DNA of 36,358 nt from Bacteroidales bacterium (GCA_024398095.1 JAKSJK010000016.1:1-36358), one strand, 5' to 3'; shown: positions 16,044 through 25,831, numbered from the stretch's first letter. A program made the numbers and translations. The notes: generated from the letters alone by a model not told the origin.

Positions 16044-18824
16044 CTATTCAATAGGTGTAAGATGATAGCCTCTGTCCGGCTCGCCTGGATACCACCAGCC
16101 GTATTTGCCTTCAGAATAGTCATACTTAGAATAGTAGTAGTACTTCTGGTCGTAGTGGAAGCCGTTGACGGCAAGGGCGCGGATCTTGTCGAATACCGGT
16201 GGAATCTCCGAGTTGATGTGCGCGCCGCTGATGTCGAAGAACTTTGCGGACGGCATGTCATCAATGCTGAATGAAGTCATCTTGCAGTCCATGAGGTTCA
16301 GTTTCTCCAGAGAAGGACAGTTGGTGATCTTTACGCTGCCGATGGTGGTGCCGTTTTGGACTGACAGATTCGTACAGTCGCCGGAAAGGTCAATGCTTCC
16401 AATCTCGCAATTGTCAAGATCAATATCTCCCGACGGCTTGTCCCTGTTGAGTGCGGAAATGCTCATGTTCCTGAGCAAGAGATTTGTGAGCTTGTTCTTG
16501 GACAGGTTGGAGAGGATAGTCTCTGCAGACTGTACCGGCTGTTGGAGATAGAGTGCCTCAAGCGCAGGACACTCACTGATTTTTACATCCGGAGAGCCGT
16601 TCACGAAGTTGCTGTCTCCGCCCAGGCCGAAATCCGTCAGGACGGAGAGACCTTCCAGAGTAACTGACTTCAGGTTCTCGGTAAGCATGCTGCTGAAACC
16701 AAATTGCTTGATACCCTTGTGTCTCTCGTCATAGCCGGCACATTGTCCCTTGAGTTCTACGCTCTCGGTCCTGCTTGTCATATGAAATTCTTCCAGTTTG
16801 TCGGACCATATCTTGATATTTTTGATCTGGTTCGAGTATGTGACAGGGATCTGACTTGAAGCTCCGTAGGAGTATCTTATCGGATTATAGCATTTGTAGC
16901 CCATGAAATTGCGGTCTTCGATGTCAATCATCTCAAGGGTTATATCCTCCGGGATGTCAATAATCTCCCATAGATAATTCTGGCCTCCGCTGTGGTCGCC
17001 AATCCTGAGAGTTGGCTTCAGGTTGATTGTGTACTTCGTTCCTGTCTCATCACCGGGGAATACGCTGCTCCTGTCTTTCAAATCGATCTGCATGTAAGGA
17101 ATATTGTCCTTGGAGGATATGGTGACTCCGACCCAGCGGGAAAGCGGCGTGGATGTGTTCCAATGCTCCGGCAGATCGCCCTCAATGCATTGCGCGAGGT
17201 CGTTCACAATTTCCTTGAAAGCCTTCAAAGCCTTGCCGTCATGAGCAAAGTAAAGGCAATAGGACGATGGGAACGGGTAGTCCTTGCCTGCGTGGGAGAA
17301 GAAAGGCCAGATGAGGCATTTCGCATTCTCATCGGGGTATACTTCTTCTATATATTTTGTGAATTCCTTGCCGGCAGGAAGGTCGAATTTTCCAAGTGAG
17401 ACACGCTCCTGAAACTTCTTGTCGTAATACAGGTCGTTCTCGCACAGGCTGCTGTAATATGGATCGCCAGGATGAAGCTGGACGAAGTAGTAGCCGATTT
17501 CGTATGGCCACAATGTCTTTCTGGTGGCAGTGAATTCCAGAGTCTCGCTTTTGTCGGACTTGTTTTTCAAGGCAACTTCCACTTTCGGCATGAAGTAGGC
17601 CGAATCGATGTGCTCGCTAACCTCGCTGCCTTTGAACGAGCCCAGCGACGTGCCGCCCACAGTTTTCAGTGCCGCCACGCCGTTGTAGGCATAGTCGACA
17701 TAGAACATGGATTCGGAGTAGGTGTCGAAGAGCTCCGGTATGGAGTTATACGCGTCAGATGTCCATTTGTCCAGGTCCACGACGAACTTGCCGCCACACT
17801 TGATCTTTTCCTGGACTCCGACGGTTGCGTACAGCACTGTTCCAAAGACGCCTATGCCGCCGCTGTAGTCGAATCCGGCGTAGATGTCGGCCTCGGTGTA
17901 GTAGGTGGTGTTCTTGAAGGTGAGTACATCTTCCTTGGTCTCGTGAGGTATAGTCTCCAGGTTGCACTCGAATTCTCCGTCGTCGCAGATGGCGGTTATC
18001 TTGCACTCCTGCTTGTACTTAAGACCTGCGGTGAGGGCAACCTTGCCTTCTGCTCCCACGATGAACGAAATCTCGATTAGAGGTGTGATTACCACCGGAC
18101 CGGCCGGGAAAGCACCGCAGATGATGGTCATGAATGGATGGGACTTGTCGACAAAGCTCTTCTGGACATTGGCTTCCATGTCTATGTCGAGGTCGATGGT
18201 CGGGTTGAGCTTGGCTCCGAAATATCTCAGTTTTGCGTCGTTTATGACCACGCTCAGCAGCATGTCCAGTTCCAGTTTGCCCTTGTTTATCTGGAATATC
18301 ACGGTCTCGTCCCAGTTACGCAGACGGGCCTGTGGCAATTCAATCACAAACCTGTCCTTGCCGATTGCCTTGGTCAGCTTGAACGGTATCTCTTCTCCTG
18401 ATCCGTCGAGTATTCTGTCCACATGTGGAACCAGGTCTCCGCAGGCCTGGAGGTCAAGATTCTGGAATACGTTCTCCAGCGCACATTCCGCATAGCGGAT
18501 TGTAGACGTGCCGTCAGGGTTCGTCTGCCGCCCGTTTATCTTCGCACATAGTCCGTTCGGGTAGGCGTCGCAGGAAGGCAGTATGAAGAAGCGGTTGCGT
18601 CCCCAGATGTCGTTCTCCGGAGTGTCTTTAACCGTGAATGAACCGTATGGGCCGCTGCCTGCAACTATTGTGGCAGCTGTGGATTCCGGCACTATCTCGG
18701 TTGAGTATGCGAGCTCGTACTCACACTTGTCGGGTATGACTTCCTTCTTTGGGCCGTGCTCGATCTTTGAGCATGAGAGAGCTAGTGCAACGAATGCCGC
18801 CAATGCAATGATATATCTTTTCAT
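16044..18824 (-). CDS. Large lipoprotein with leucine-rich-repeat-like C-terminus
   Basis: About 926 residues from ATG 18824, giving a leader MKRYIIALAAF... with lipobox LALSC (Cys18). A longer frame begins upstream of a -7 box and is rejected. The N-terminal ~550 residues are beta-rich and not recognised. The C-terminal ~300 residues hold irregular leucine-rich repeats (LKSVTLEGLSVLT, LTNLLLRNMSI, VKITNCPSLEKLNLMDCKM), seen in many Bacteroidales surface lipoproteins. It probably acts as a surface binding or adhesion protein. It converges on the mannan operon and is divergent from the GH106 gene; nothing shows that it takes part in glycan use. Confidence 0.75.
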   Translation of the reverse strand: MKRYIIALAAFVALALSCSKIEHGPKKEVIPDKCEYELAYSTEIVPESTAATIVAGSGPYGSFTVKDTPENDIWGRNRFFILPSCDAYPNGLCAKINGRQTNPDGTSTIRYAECALENVFQNLDLQACGDLVPHVDRILDGSGEEIPFKLTKAIGKDRFVIELPQARLRNWDETVIFQINKGKLELDMLLSVVINDAKLRYFGAKLNPTIDLDIDMEANVQKSFVDKSHPFMTIICGAFPAGPVVITPLIEISFIVGAEGKVALTAGLKYKQECKITAICDDGEFECNLETIPHETKEDVLTFKNTTYYTEADIYAGFDYSGGIGVFGTVLYATVGVQEKIKCGGKFVVDLDKWTSDAYNSIPELFDTYSESMFYVDYAYNGVAALKTVGGTSLGSFKGSEVSEHIDSAYFMPKVEVALKNKSDKSETLEFTATRKTLWPYEIGYYFVQLHPGDPYYSSLCENDLYYDKKFQERVSLGKFDLPAGKEFTKYIEEVYPDENAKCLIWPFFSHAGKDYPFPSSYCLYFAHDGKALKAFKEIVNDLAQCIEGDLPEHWNTSTPLSRWVGVTISSKDNIPYMQIDLKDRSSVFPGDETGTKYTINLKPTLRIGDHSGGQNYLWEIIDIPEDITLEMIDIEDRNFMGYKCYNPIRYSYGASSQIPVTYSNQIKNIKIWSDKLEEFHMTSRTESVELKGQCAGYDERHKGIKQFGFSSMLTENLKSVTLEGLSVLTDFGLGGDSNFVNGSPDVKISECPALEALYLQQPVQSAETILSNLSKNKLTNLLLRNMSISALNRDKPSGDIDLDNCEIGSIDLSGDCTNLSVQNGTTIGSVKITNCPSLEKLNLMDCKMTSFSIDDMPSAKFFDISGAHINSEIPPVFDKIRALAVNGFHYDQKYYYYSKYDYSEGKYGWWYPGEPDRGYHLTPIE

Positions 18825-18872
18825 CCGTATGGTTTTGGGTTGTGTTTCTACTTGAATTTCAATTGTGTACGA

Positions 18873-18880
18873 CAAATATA
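18873..18880 (-). promoter_or_regulatory. -7 box of LRR-like lipoprotein gene
   Basis: TATATTTG on the - strand, about 49 bases before the ATG at 18824. No good -33 TTTG. Confidence 0.4.
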
Positions 18881-18905
18881 CAAAAATTGACGAGGAATTT
18901 TTACC

Positions 18906-18913
18906 TATATTTG
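18906..18913 (+). promoter_or_regulatory. -7 box of GH106 gene
   Basis: TATATTTG about 24 bases before the ATG at 18937. It is back to back with the - strand box at 18873-18880, giving a divergent promoter pair within 41 bases. Confidence 0.45.
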
Positions 18914-18936
18914 TGTTCGGCTATGAAAGAACTGTT

Positions 18937-21900
18937 ATGAAGAAATGTATTGCTATACTGCTCGGTCTGTCATGTTGTTTTGGCTTGAATGCGCAGCAGA
19001 ATAATCCATACGAACAGCTTAAGGAGGGCTTTGTCTGCCCTCCGGATGATGCCCGCCCGAGGGTGTGGTGGCACTGGATGAACGGTAACATCACCCGCGA
19101 CGGACTGATGAAGGATATGGACTGGATGCACTCCTCCGGCGTGCGCGGCTTCCATATCTTCGATGCGAACTTTGCCACTCCGCAGATGGTGGACCACCGT
19201 GTCACCTTCCTGTCCGAGGAGTGGAAGGACATCTTCCGCGACGTCATCGCCCACGCCGACTCGCTCGGGATGGAGGTGACCATCGCCAGTTCTCCAGGCT
19301 TCAGCAGTTCCGGCGGTCCTTGGGTGAAGCCTGAGGACGGAATGAAGAAGCTTACCTGGAGACAGCTGGACCTGGATGGCGGCCGTACAATCGAGGCCAA
19401 GCTGCCGGAGCCATATACGACTACCGGCGTCTTCCAGAATATAGTACGAAAGAGCGACTATACTTATTATAAGGATATCGCAGTGCTGGCCGTGCGTCTG
19501 CCGGAGGCTGAAAAGAGCATGACCGAAATGGGTGCTGCGGTCACCAGCAGCAGCGGCAATTTTACCCTTGAGATGCTTACAAACGGGAACTATTCGGATG
19601 GGGCATCCATCAACGCGGATCCCGTCGGCTATTCCTGGATCCAGTACAGTTTCCCGGAGGCTGTGACCGTGAAGGCCGTGACCTTCCGCAATGGGAAGAC
19701 AAGGGGCGAGAGACATTCCAATCCCGCCGACTGTCTGGATTCCCTGCAGGTCAGTGACAACGGCACAGACTTCCGTACCGTGGCCGGCATCCCTCTGGGC
19801 TGCTGCGTGGTACAGACCTTCGATATCGAGCCTGTCACGGCGAGGTATTTCCGTCTCAAGCATATGAACGTGCCGGATTCGTACCATTATACGTCTGACA
19901 CCTGGACCTATGCACCCAAATCGACCAAGATACACGAGTTCGTGCTCCATGCTGTCTCCAAGGTGAATCACAGCGAGGAGAAGGCTGAGTTCGGTTCTGC
20001 CTGGGACATAAGCAGCTTCCCGACTCCGGCTGTTGGACCTGATGAATTGTCAGCACTCGCCGTCGACCTTACCGACAAGGTGAAGGACGGAGTGCTCCGC
20101 TGGGATGCTCCCCAGGGCCGCTGGCGCATCATCCGCTTCGGCTGTTCGCTCACCGGAAAGCTCAACCATCCGGCTTCAGCAGAGGCGACGGGTCTGGAGG
20201 TGGACAAACTGGATCCGGAGGCCTGGACGCGCTACTTCCGCACCTATCTGGACATCATGAAGGAGGCTGCCGGCGGAATGATGGGGGAGAGGGGCATACA
20301 GTATGTGCTCGAGGACAGCTATGAGGCCGAATTCCAGAACTGGACCCCGAAGCTGCGCGAAGAGTTCCTGAAGCGCCGCGGCTACGACTGTCTTCCGTGG
20401 ATGCCGTCCCTGACGGGAATGATCCTGGTCAGCGTGGAGCAGACCGAACAGTTCCTGCACGACTGGAGAACCACCCTGGGTGAGCTCTTCTATGAAAATT
20501 ACGCTCTCCTGACCGACATAGTCAGAAATGAATACGGCATGAAGGGCTGCTACATCGAGTCTCATGCGAACGGCAGCATCTTCCCATCCGACGGCATGTC
20601 CATCAAGAAGACGGCGTCCTTCCCTATGGGCGAGATGTGGATCCCGGGCAAGGTCAGCAGCCAGAACCGTGAGACAGAGGGCGCTGCAGACATCCGTGAG
20701 TCTGCCTCTGTGGCCCATATCTATGGTCAGGAGTATGTGGCAGCCGAGTCGATGACCGCTATCGGCTTGTCGCAGCAGGCGTGGACCTACTGCCCTGAGA
20801 ATATGAAGCGTACCGCCGACCGCGAGATGAAGGCCGGGGTGACCCGTTTCGTGCTCCACGACAGCGCCGCACAGCCTTGCGATGACAAGTTCCCGGGCGT
20901 GGGTCTGGGCGTCTACGGACACTGGTTCAACCGCCACGAATGCTGGGCGGACCAGGCCGGCGCATGGATGGATTACCTCGCCCGCAGCAGCTATATGCTC
21001 AGCCGCGGACGCAATGTGGCCGATGTGCTCTGGTATTTCGGCGAGGAGACCAATATCACGTCCTACTACAGCCGTGCTTATCCGGACATCCCGCGCGGCT
21101 ATGAGTTCGATTACTGCGGGGCCGATGCCCTGCTTCACGAGATCAGCTGCGAGAATGGTGTCCTGAAGGCGGCTTCGGGGGCGGAATACCGTGTGATATA
21201 CATAGACCCTAAGCTGACTTATTTCTCCCCTGAGGTCAAGGCCAAGCTGGAAGAACTCAGGCGTGGCGGCGCCATGATCTGCGGAATATATGAGGGCGTC
21301 AATGTACCTCTGGAGTCTGCTCTGAAGGCTGCTTCCGTGGCTCCCGATGTGGATTACAGCGGTCTGGAAACCATCAATTACCTGCATCGCAGCACTGCCG
21401 ACGGCCTCGAAATCTACTGGCTCAACAACCAGTCTTATGAGCGTCTCACCAAGCAGCTGAGCTTCCGTGTCACCGGGAAGGTTCCGCATATCTGGCATCC
21501 TGAAAACGCGAGTGTGGAGAGCATTCCATACGTGGAGCGTGAGGGCCGAACCCTGATTGATCTCAGTTTCTGCAGCGATGATTCCTATTTCGTCGTTTTT
21601 GCCGACAGCCTTGATCCAACCGCACCTGACAATTCCGCCAGGAGGATCAGCTCGCCCACTGAGTTGAAGGGACCTTGGACGCTGGCATTCCAGGCCGGCC
21701 GTGGCGCGCCTCGATCCATGAAGATGAAGCATCTCCAGTCGCTGTCCCTGTCGTCGGAGAGGGGAGTCCGGTATTTCAGCGGCACCTGCACCTACAAGAC
21801 TAAATTCAAGGTAAAGTCAGCGAAGGATGTACGCGAGATATCCCTCGGCGAGGTGAAGAATATTGCCGAGGTGATTCTGAACGGACAGAATCTGGGAATA

Positions 21901-22122
21901 TATTGGAAGTCGCCTTTCGTAGTGAATGTGGAGGGCGTCATACGCGAGGGAACCAATCATCTTGAAGTCCGCGTGACCAACACCTGGCCGAACCGTCTTA
22001 TCGGCGACGCCCAGCCTGATGAGTCGGATCCGATTACATACACAGCGTTCAAATTCTACAAGGCTGACGATGCCTTGCTGCCATCAGGCTTGATCGGACC
22101 GGTCAGATTGCTGAGGGAATAA
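18937..22122 (+). CDS. GH106-family alpha-L-rhamnosidase-like enzyme
   Basis: About 1061 residues from ATG 18937, which begins a clear signal peptide ([20 protein letters not shown]). The N-terminal [25 protein letters not shown] block, GFHIFD, and the [13 protein letters not shown] region are typical of GH106 proteins, which remove terminal alpha-L-rhamnose. The C-terminal ~150 residues form a GH2-like sugar-binding beta-sandwich ([48 protein letters not shown]). No lipobox follows the leader, so a periplasmic location is likely. It is not in the mannan operon and may serve a rhamnose-containing glycan such as a pectin side chain. GH106 assignment is by pattern; exact substrate is unknown. 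Confidence 0.82.
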   Translation: MKKCIAILLGLSCCFGLNAQQNNPYEQLKEGFVCPPDDARPRVWWHWMNGNITRDGLMKDMDWMHSSGVRGFHIFDANFATPQMVDHRVTFLSEEWKDIFRDVIAHADSLGMEVTIASSPGFSSSGGPWVKPEDGMKKLTWRQLDLDGGRTIEAKLPEPYTTTGVFQNIVRKSDYTYYKDIAVLAVRLPEAEKSMTEMGAAVTSSSGNFTLEMLTNGNYSDGASINADPVGYSWIQYSFPEAVTVKAVTFRNGKTRGERHSNPADCLDSLQVSDNGTDFRTVAGIPLGCCVVQTFDIEPVTARYFRLKHMNVPDSYHYTSDTWTYAPKSTKIHEFVLHAVSKVNHSEEKAEFGSAWDISSFPTPAVGPDELSALAVDLTDKVKDGVLRWDAPQGRWRIIRFGCSLTGKLNHPASAEATGLEVDKLDPEAWTRYFRTYLDIMKEAAGGMMGERGIQYVLEDSYEAEFQNWTPKLREEFLKRRGYDCLPWMPSLTGMILVSVEQTEQFLHDWRTTLGELFYENYALLTDIVRNEYGMKGCYIESHANGSIFPSDGMSIKKTASFPMGEMWIPGKVSSQNRETEGAADIRESASVAHIYGQEYVAAESMTAIGLSQQAWTYCPENMKRTADREMKAGVTRFVLHDSAAQPCDDKFPGVGLGVYGHWFNRHECWADQAGAWMDYLARSSYMLSRGRNVADVLWYFGEETNITSYYSRAYPDIPRGYEFDYCGADALLHEISCENGVLKAASGAEYRVIYIDPKLTYFSPEVKAKLEELRRGGAMICGIYEGVNVPLESALKAASVAPDVDYSGLETINYLHRSTADGLEIYWLNNQSYERLTKQLSFRVTGKVPHIWHPENASVESIPYVEREGRTLIDLSFCSDDSYFVVFADSLDPTAPDNSARRISSPTELKGPWTLAFQAGRGAPRSMKMKHLQSLSLSSERGVRYFSGTCTYKTKFKVKSAKDVREISLGEVKNIAEVILNGQNLGIYWKSPFVVNVEGVIREGTNHLEVRVTNTWPNRLIGDAQPDESDPITYTAFKFYKADDALLPSGLIGPVRLLRE

Positions 22123-22153
22123 TGCCTGGAAGCCCGCTTTTTTTGAAAAAAAG

Positions 22154-22184
22154 TTTGGAGAAGCGAAAAATATATGTACCTTTG
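22154..22184 (+). promoter_or_regulatory. Consensus promoter of tRNA-Ser(TGA)
   Basis: TTTG (22154-22157), exactly 19 bases, then TACCTTTG (22177-22184): a textbook Bacteroidetes housekeeping promoter about 42 bases before the tRNA. Confidence 0.75.
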
Positions 22185-22225
22185 CAATCCCCAAAAGAGA
22201 AATCCCAAGGGGGATTTGCAATATT

Positions 22226-22310
22226 GGAGAGGTGGTAGAGTGGTCGATTACGGCAGTCTTGAAAACTGTTGAGCTGAAAGGCTCCGGGGGTTCGAATCCC
22301 TCCCTCTCCG
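22226..22310 (+). tRNA. tRNA-Ser (anticodon TGA), island integration target
   Basis: An 85-nt cloverleaf: acceptor GGAGAGG / CCTCTCC, anticodon loop CTTGAAA giving TGA, long variable arm, T-loop GGTTCGAATCC. Its last 18 bases plus 3 downstream bases are repeated at 35004-35024. The tRNA stays intact because the repeat restores the 3' end. Confidence 0.95.
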
Positions 22311-22313
22311 CAA
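22293..22313 (+). repeat. attL: 21-bp direct repeat in the tRNA 3' end
   Basis: Starts CGAATCCC, ends CTCCGCAA; identical to 35004-35024. It covers the T-loop, acceptor strand and discriminator base of tRNA-Ser(TGA). Confidence 0.9.
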
Positions 22314-22315
22314 GA

Positions 22316-22354
22316 AAGTGGCTTACAGGTATCTGTGAGCCACTTTTTCTTTTT
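22316..22354 (+). terminator. Island-borne terminator after tRNA-Ser(TGA)
   Basis: A 13-bp stem with one G-T pair, loop GTAT, then TTTTTCTTTTT. It lies just inside attL and replaces the terminator that integration pushed 12.7 kb away (35031-35062). Confidence 0.85.
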
Positions 22355-22379
22355 AATGCCCTAAATCGTGCCCTAAATT
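22354..22379. repeat. Arm-type-like repeat, left end
   Basis: A 26-bp element holding two GCCCTAAAT units. A near copy lies in the same orientation at 34892-34916 just inside the other end. Probable integrase or excisionase binding sites. Confidence 0.5.
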
Positions 22380-22395
22380 CTTTGATAATGGGCGC

Positions 22396-22424
22396 AAAAA
22401 TAGCCGCATGGATCCATACGGCTA
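22396..22424 (-). terminator. Terminator of the nine-gene operon
   Basis: On the - strand an inverted repeat with TAGCCG / CGGCTA arms and an ATGGATCCAT core is followed by TTTTT. It lies 23 bases after the channel gene stop. Confidence 0.8.
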
Positions 22425-22446
22425 TAGATGCATTCAGTGACTTCCC

Positions 22447-24144
22447 TTAATCTTTATATCCACGATACCCGTAACAATCTAAAGGCCTTGTAAGCATATC
22501 TGCTGGCAGAGGTTTCTCAACACCTGGTTCCAAGTGTTTATTGATGATGTCGGCCATATCCTTAATCTTTGCCATTTTGTCGGCAGCGAAATAAATGACA
22601 TAGCATTCCATACGGAGGGCGAAGCCATTCTTGCAAGATATTCTGTGAAGAAGGTTATCCTTGGAGATGCCGTAGTATTCATTCTTGTCAACAGGCAGAG
22701 AATATTTTGATCCAAGGATTCCAGCGAATTCCTTGTTGAACGCCTCAAATACCTTGGTGTCAGTCACTGTATTGAGTGGACCTTCGCATACGGATTCATT
22801 CTTTTTATTAAAGCAAATATGCACCTTATGCTGTCTTGCCTTGGGCCCAACGCAAAAGGCCATAGGAATAACCCAGGAATCCGGCTGTGAAGACAGCTTC
22901 TCTATATCTTCAAGGAACATCTCGAGGTGCTCATTCTGATGAGGGTCTGTGATAGTGTAGAAAGAGACAGGCCTGTCAAGGTCAAGCTCTTCCTCTTTTG
23001 CCACATAGTTGAATCCACCGATCTTCGCCAGATGATATGCAACCCAACTTGTTATTGGTTCATCAGGTCCGCTGGTGCTGACAATAGTCACTTTAGATCC
23101 ACGGTCTATACAGCAGCCGTATGGACGGTTGTGCGGACAATTGACCACAACAACGCTGTCTGCAGGAGCATCTTCGGTATTGTAGGCCTTTGCGAGGTTG
23201 TACAGGTGAAACTCCCCAGATGCTTTCACCGCATCAATCACTTCATTCTTCTGGAGATATTGTTTGACGAGCAGATTCGGCAGCGGCTTGTATGCAGGCA
23301 CGTAGAAAAGATTGGTATATTGCAGGTCTTTCTCCCAACGGAACGAGTGATGCAGACGTTCGATATCTGCCTCTATCTTCTCCTGTGCGCGTGTATCCTC
23401 AATCACTTCGATGAATCCAGAGCCGATCAGTCCGGCCGGTACCGCGAAGATAGCAATACCCAACGCACCTACCAGTGCTGCGATTATGTTGCCCCACACC
23501 GTGACAAGAGGAAAATCAGCAATCTTTCCAGGGTCTCCAAGATACTTCGCAAATGCCCATACGAGCGTGCTCCAACCGTTCTCGCAGAGTTCGGGCTGGG
23601 CCTCGTGTTCGGCATAGTAAAGAAGGAATGAGAGGATGATTGTCAGGATGCTCAAAAATGCGAAGCTGATACCCAATTCCTGCTTTTTTGATGCTACGGC
23701 TTTTCCGAGAATCTTGAAAGATCTCATATAACGGAAGATCCGGATCAGACGTACAACCCTGAAAATCTTGAGAGCAGTAACGGGAACCGCGGTAAACAGT
23801 CCAATCAGAGCCGGATAGGTAGAAAGGATATCTATCAATCCATAGAAGCTGAAGCAGTACTTCACCCTTCCTTTTAGTCCCTTATATTTAGGATCAAGCG
23901 CATCCGCCGCCCAAATACGAAGTGAGACCTCGATAGAGAACACTACAGTCGTGAACACATCGATAAACTTAAGTATTCCTCCGTAATTCTCGGTAAGACC
24001 GCTGAATGTAGACAGGAACACTTCTAGCGAACTGATAAGAATCAGTCCGATTATCACCCAGTCCAGGATGTTGTGCCAGATTTTGGTATGCAGGTTGTCG
24101 TCGAAAACCTGATTGAGTTTTTGCTTGATTTCTGTACTATTCAT
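22447..24144 (-). CDS. Voltage-sensor ion channel with unusual pore and long cytoplasmic tail
   Basis: 565 residues, in the voltage-gated cation channel superfamily. Helices: S1 about 24-44, S2 57-79, S3 98-120, S4 122-145, S5 158-178, S6 213-246. S4 has basic residues every third position (K126, R129, R132, R135, R138, R141, K144), a complete voltage sensor. The S5-pore start EHEAQPE is typical of Kv-like channels, but the filter is not TVGYG: the pore helix STLVWAFAKY runs into LGDPG. Ion selectivity is therefore unclear. Residues about 265-565 form a soluble domain I do not recognise (VVVVNCPHNRPYGCCIDRGSKVTIVS, later RISCKNGFALRMECYVIYF). Last gene of the nine-gene operon and a candidate effector. 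Confidence 0.8.
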   Translation of the reverse strand: MNSTEIKQKLNQVFDDNLHTKIWHNILDWVIIGLILISSLEVFLSTFSGLTENYGGILKFIDVFTTVVFSIEVSLRIWAADALDPKYKGLKGRVKYCFSFYGLIDILSTYPALIGLFTAVPVTALKIFRVVRLIRIFRYMRSFKILGKAVASKKQELGISFAFLSILTIILSFLLYYAEHEAQPELCENGWSTLVWAFAKYLGDPGKIADFPLVTVWGNIIAALVGALGIAIFAVPAGLIGSGFIEVIEDTRAQEKIEADIERLHHSFRWEKDLQYTNLFYVPAYKPLPNLLVKQYLQKNEVIDAVKASGEFHLYNLAKAYNTEDAPADSVVVVNCPHNRPYGCCIDRGSKVTIVSTSGPDEPITSWVAYHLAKIGGFNYVAKEEELDLDRPVSFYTITDPHQNEHLEMFLEDIEKLSSQPDSWVIPMAFCVGPKARQHKVHICFNKKNESVCEGPLNTVTDTKVFEAFNKEFAGILGSKYSLPVDKNEYYGISKDNLLHRISCKNGFALRMECYVIYFAADKMAKIKDMADIINKHLEPGVEKPLPADMLTRPLDCYGYRGYKD

Positions 24145-24172
24145 CTATGACAATTTTTTTCCCAAAGGCGGA

Positions 24173-25450
24173 CTAAACAGCGTATTTCAATTCTATTCCT
24201 GTAAGTTTAGCTTCATAAGCATCTACAGCCTCCTTGATTGCCTTTGCGTCAGGGAACATGTCTTTAAGTTCCCTCAACTTTGCCTCGGCATCAGCCAGTT
24301 CCCGCTTCTTATTCTCCAGGACCTCAAGCTGAGAGTCAATCTTTTCCAGGGATTCTTTTTTCATACCAAACTTCAAGAAAGAAATATCCTTATGCTCTTG
24401 CTTGAGATTCATCAACACAGTTTCCTCTTCCCTTAACTGTACTTTGAGATTCTCTATGTCATTCGAGAAAGAATCATACAGCTGGCAGAATGCCTGCAAA
24501 TCCATTTCGGATGCTTTTTTGCGGATGGCTGAATCTGCGACGGCATGAGCTACAGTGGAGACAATCTTTCCTAAGCTGGAAAAGACATTGGTCGAAGCCA
24601 TGCTTGACAGTACGTCTGACAATTCATCCGTCAATCTGGCTGCATGCTGAAAGTCGGAAATGGTCATCCGCGAGGTTACCGGACGCATTTTGTCTTCTGT
24701 GTATTTTTCAAGCAGCAGGCGTTTGTACTTTGCAAGCATTCCATTGATAATGATGGAAGAGCCGAACAGATTATGGTATTTGTCAAGCGTATCAAACAGA
24801 TCCGAGATTATCTGAGTAAAGTCATCTTTAACTTTTGCCGCCTCTCGCTTGCTTGTAAATAATGACGAAACGGCTTGAACAAGCCCCTGACTGCCTTGCT
24901 TGACAAGCACATTGGATATCTTTACGGCTTTGCTTCCTACACCACCCACAGGGGTTGCCATGCTGGCGATAGTCGTGAGTGTGTTTTCCATCATGGTGCC
25001 GGCAGTCTCTATCAGATGGGTCGCCTCTTTACTTGCCTTGTCTTGAGCATAACTCATTTTGCACTCCAATACAAAGACAGTATTCTGAATCATATGGGAA
25101 TACAGTTCCCTTATCTGTCCTTTCTGTTCTTCCGGAGAGGCTGCCAATGCTTTGTCTAAACATGCCACCATGTTGTCGATAAACATGCCTGTCATTGCCG
25201 GAGATGCTATGGCATCCAGCATTTGCATCTGAGTGGTAATCACCTGCATCATGGCCGGTGAGGCGGACTCGCGTATGATACCAAGCCATTGAGAAGCAGC
25301 ATTTACTGAGTCTATGACATCACTTTCCTCCGTAGTCTCAACTTCAACAGGCTTCTTTGACTTCGGTATAACTACCGATTCGGCCGCCTCACTTACCGCA
25401 TGCAAGGTGTCCGTTAAGCCTTTTATTGAAATTTTATTCATGTTAGCCAT
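24173..25450 (-). CDS. Helical protein of unknown function with C-terminal coiled coil
   Basis: 425 residues, not recognised. Nearly all predicted alpha-helix. Residues about 150-200 form an amphipathic to hydrophobic stretch rich in small residues (TLTTIASMATPVGGVGSKAVKI), which could be a buried or membrane-inserting hairpin. Residues about 330-415 form a strong coiled coil with heptad leucines and many Glu/Lys. The overall pattern recalls helical-bundle pore formers, but this is a shape comparison only. The gene lies 9 bases after the small membrane protein gene and 28 bases before the channel gene, so joint expression is likely. Confidence 0.6.
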   Translation of the reverse strand: MANMNKISIKGLTDTLHAVSEAAESVVIPKSKKPVEVETTEESDVIDSVNAASQWLGIIRESASPAMMQVITTQMQMLDAIASPAMTGMFIDNMVACLDKALAASPEEQKGQIRELYSHMIQNTVFVLECKMSYAQDKASKEATHLIETAGTMMENTLTTIASMATPVGGVGSKAVKISNVLVKQGSQGLVQAVSSLFTSKREAAKVKDDFTQIISDLFDTLDKYHNLFGSSIIINGMLAKYKRLLLEKYTEDKMRPVTSRMTISDFQHAARLTDELSDVLSSMASTNVFSSLGKIVSTVAHAVADSAIRKKASEMDLQAFCQLYDSFSNDIENLKVQLREEETVLMNLKQEHKDISFLKFGMKKESLEKIDSQLEVLENKKRELADAEAKLRELKDMFPDAKAIKEAVDAYEAKLTGIELKYAV

Positions 25451-25459
25451 TGGTCATGT

Positions 25460-25663
25460 TCAAAACATGTCTGTCAGTATATACCATATAAGAAGAATGC
25501 AGGCCAGGATTCCTATGACGCTTTTGATAAGGCAGCCACAACCACCCTGACCGCCTTTAAATAGTAAGAGCAGTTCCTTAATGGGTATGCCTATTATTCT
25601 CCCGAGTATATATAGTACAAGGAAGATTGCTCCCAGTACGATAAACCACGTAGGTGCCTCCAT
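25460..25663 (-). CDS. Small membrane protein of unknown function
   Basis: 67 residues with two hydrophobic helices (about 6-24 and 44-65) separated by a short basic, Gly/Cys-rich loop (FKGGQGGCGCLIK). No signal peptide cleavage site is seen. It follows the 54-residue basic peptide gene by 3 bases. It may be an inner-membrane partner of the channel or of the helical protein; this is inference from position only. Confidence 0.6.
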   Translation of the reverse strand: MEAPTWFIVLGAIFLVLYILGRIIGIPIKELLLLFKGGQGGCGCLIKSVIGILACILLIWYILTDMF

Positions 25664-25666
25664 CGG

Positions 25667-25831
25667 TTACTTCTTTTTGCCTGTGACGGCCTTGATTACA
25701 GCGGATCCGATTTTACGCTCCAGACCCTGTTTGGTCAATGGAATGCCAGTAGTTTTAGCAATCTTCTGCTTAACTTTTGTGATGCCCACCGCTCTCTTGA
25801 GCGAGAAGGATAGTCCGGGAATCTTTGTCAT
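25667..25831 (-). CDS. 54-residue highly basic peptide
   Basis: Begins MTKIPGLSFSLKRAVGITK and ends VTGKKK; 12 Lys and 2 Arg against a single Glu. Spacing of 2 bases after the upstream stop and 3 bases before the next start fits the operon exactly, which supports its being real. The PGLSFSLKRA / GIPLTKQGLERKIG arrangement looks conserved rather than random, but I cannot name a family. It may bind nucleic acid or membranes; nothing else can be said. It is short enough to be missed by automated annotation. Confidence 0.6.
   Translation of the reverse strand: MTKIPGLSFSLKRAVGITKVKQKIAKTTGIPLTKQGLERKIGSAVIKAVTGKKK

Noticed and set aside
17472..18080. 202-codon + strand frame opposite the LRR-like lipoprotein
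   Set aside because: Antisense to a lipoprotein gene with clear leader and repeats; no start context or motif.
20176..21732. 518-codon - strand frame opposite the GH106 gene
   Set aside because: Antisense shadow; the + strand frame has a signal peptide and family blocks throughout.
22140..22160. Possible terminator after the GH106 gene (T-run then A-run)
   Set aside because: The stem is short and weak, and the A/T-rich sequence is better explained as the upstream part of the tRNA promoter.
22927..23631. 234-codon + strand frame opposite the channel gene
   Set aside because: The channel frame shows S1-S6 and a full voltage sensor; the opposite frame is Cys-rich without pattern.
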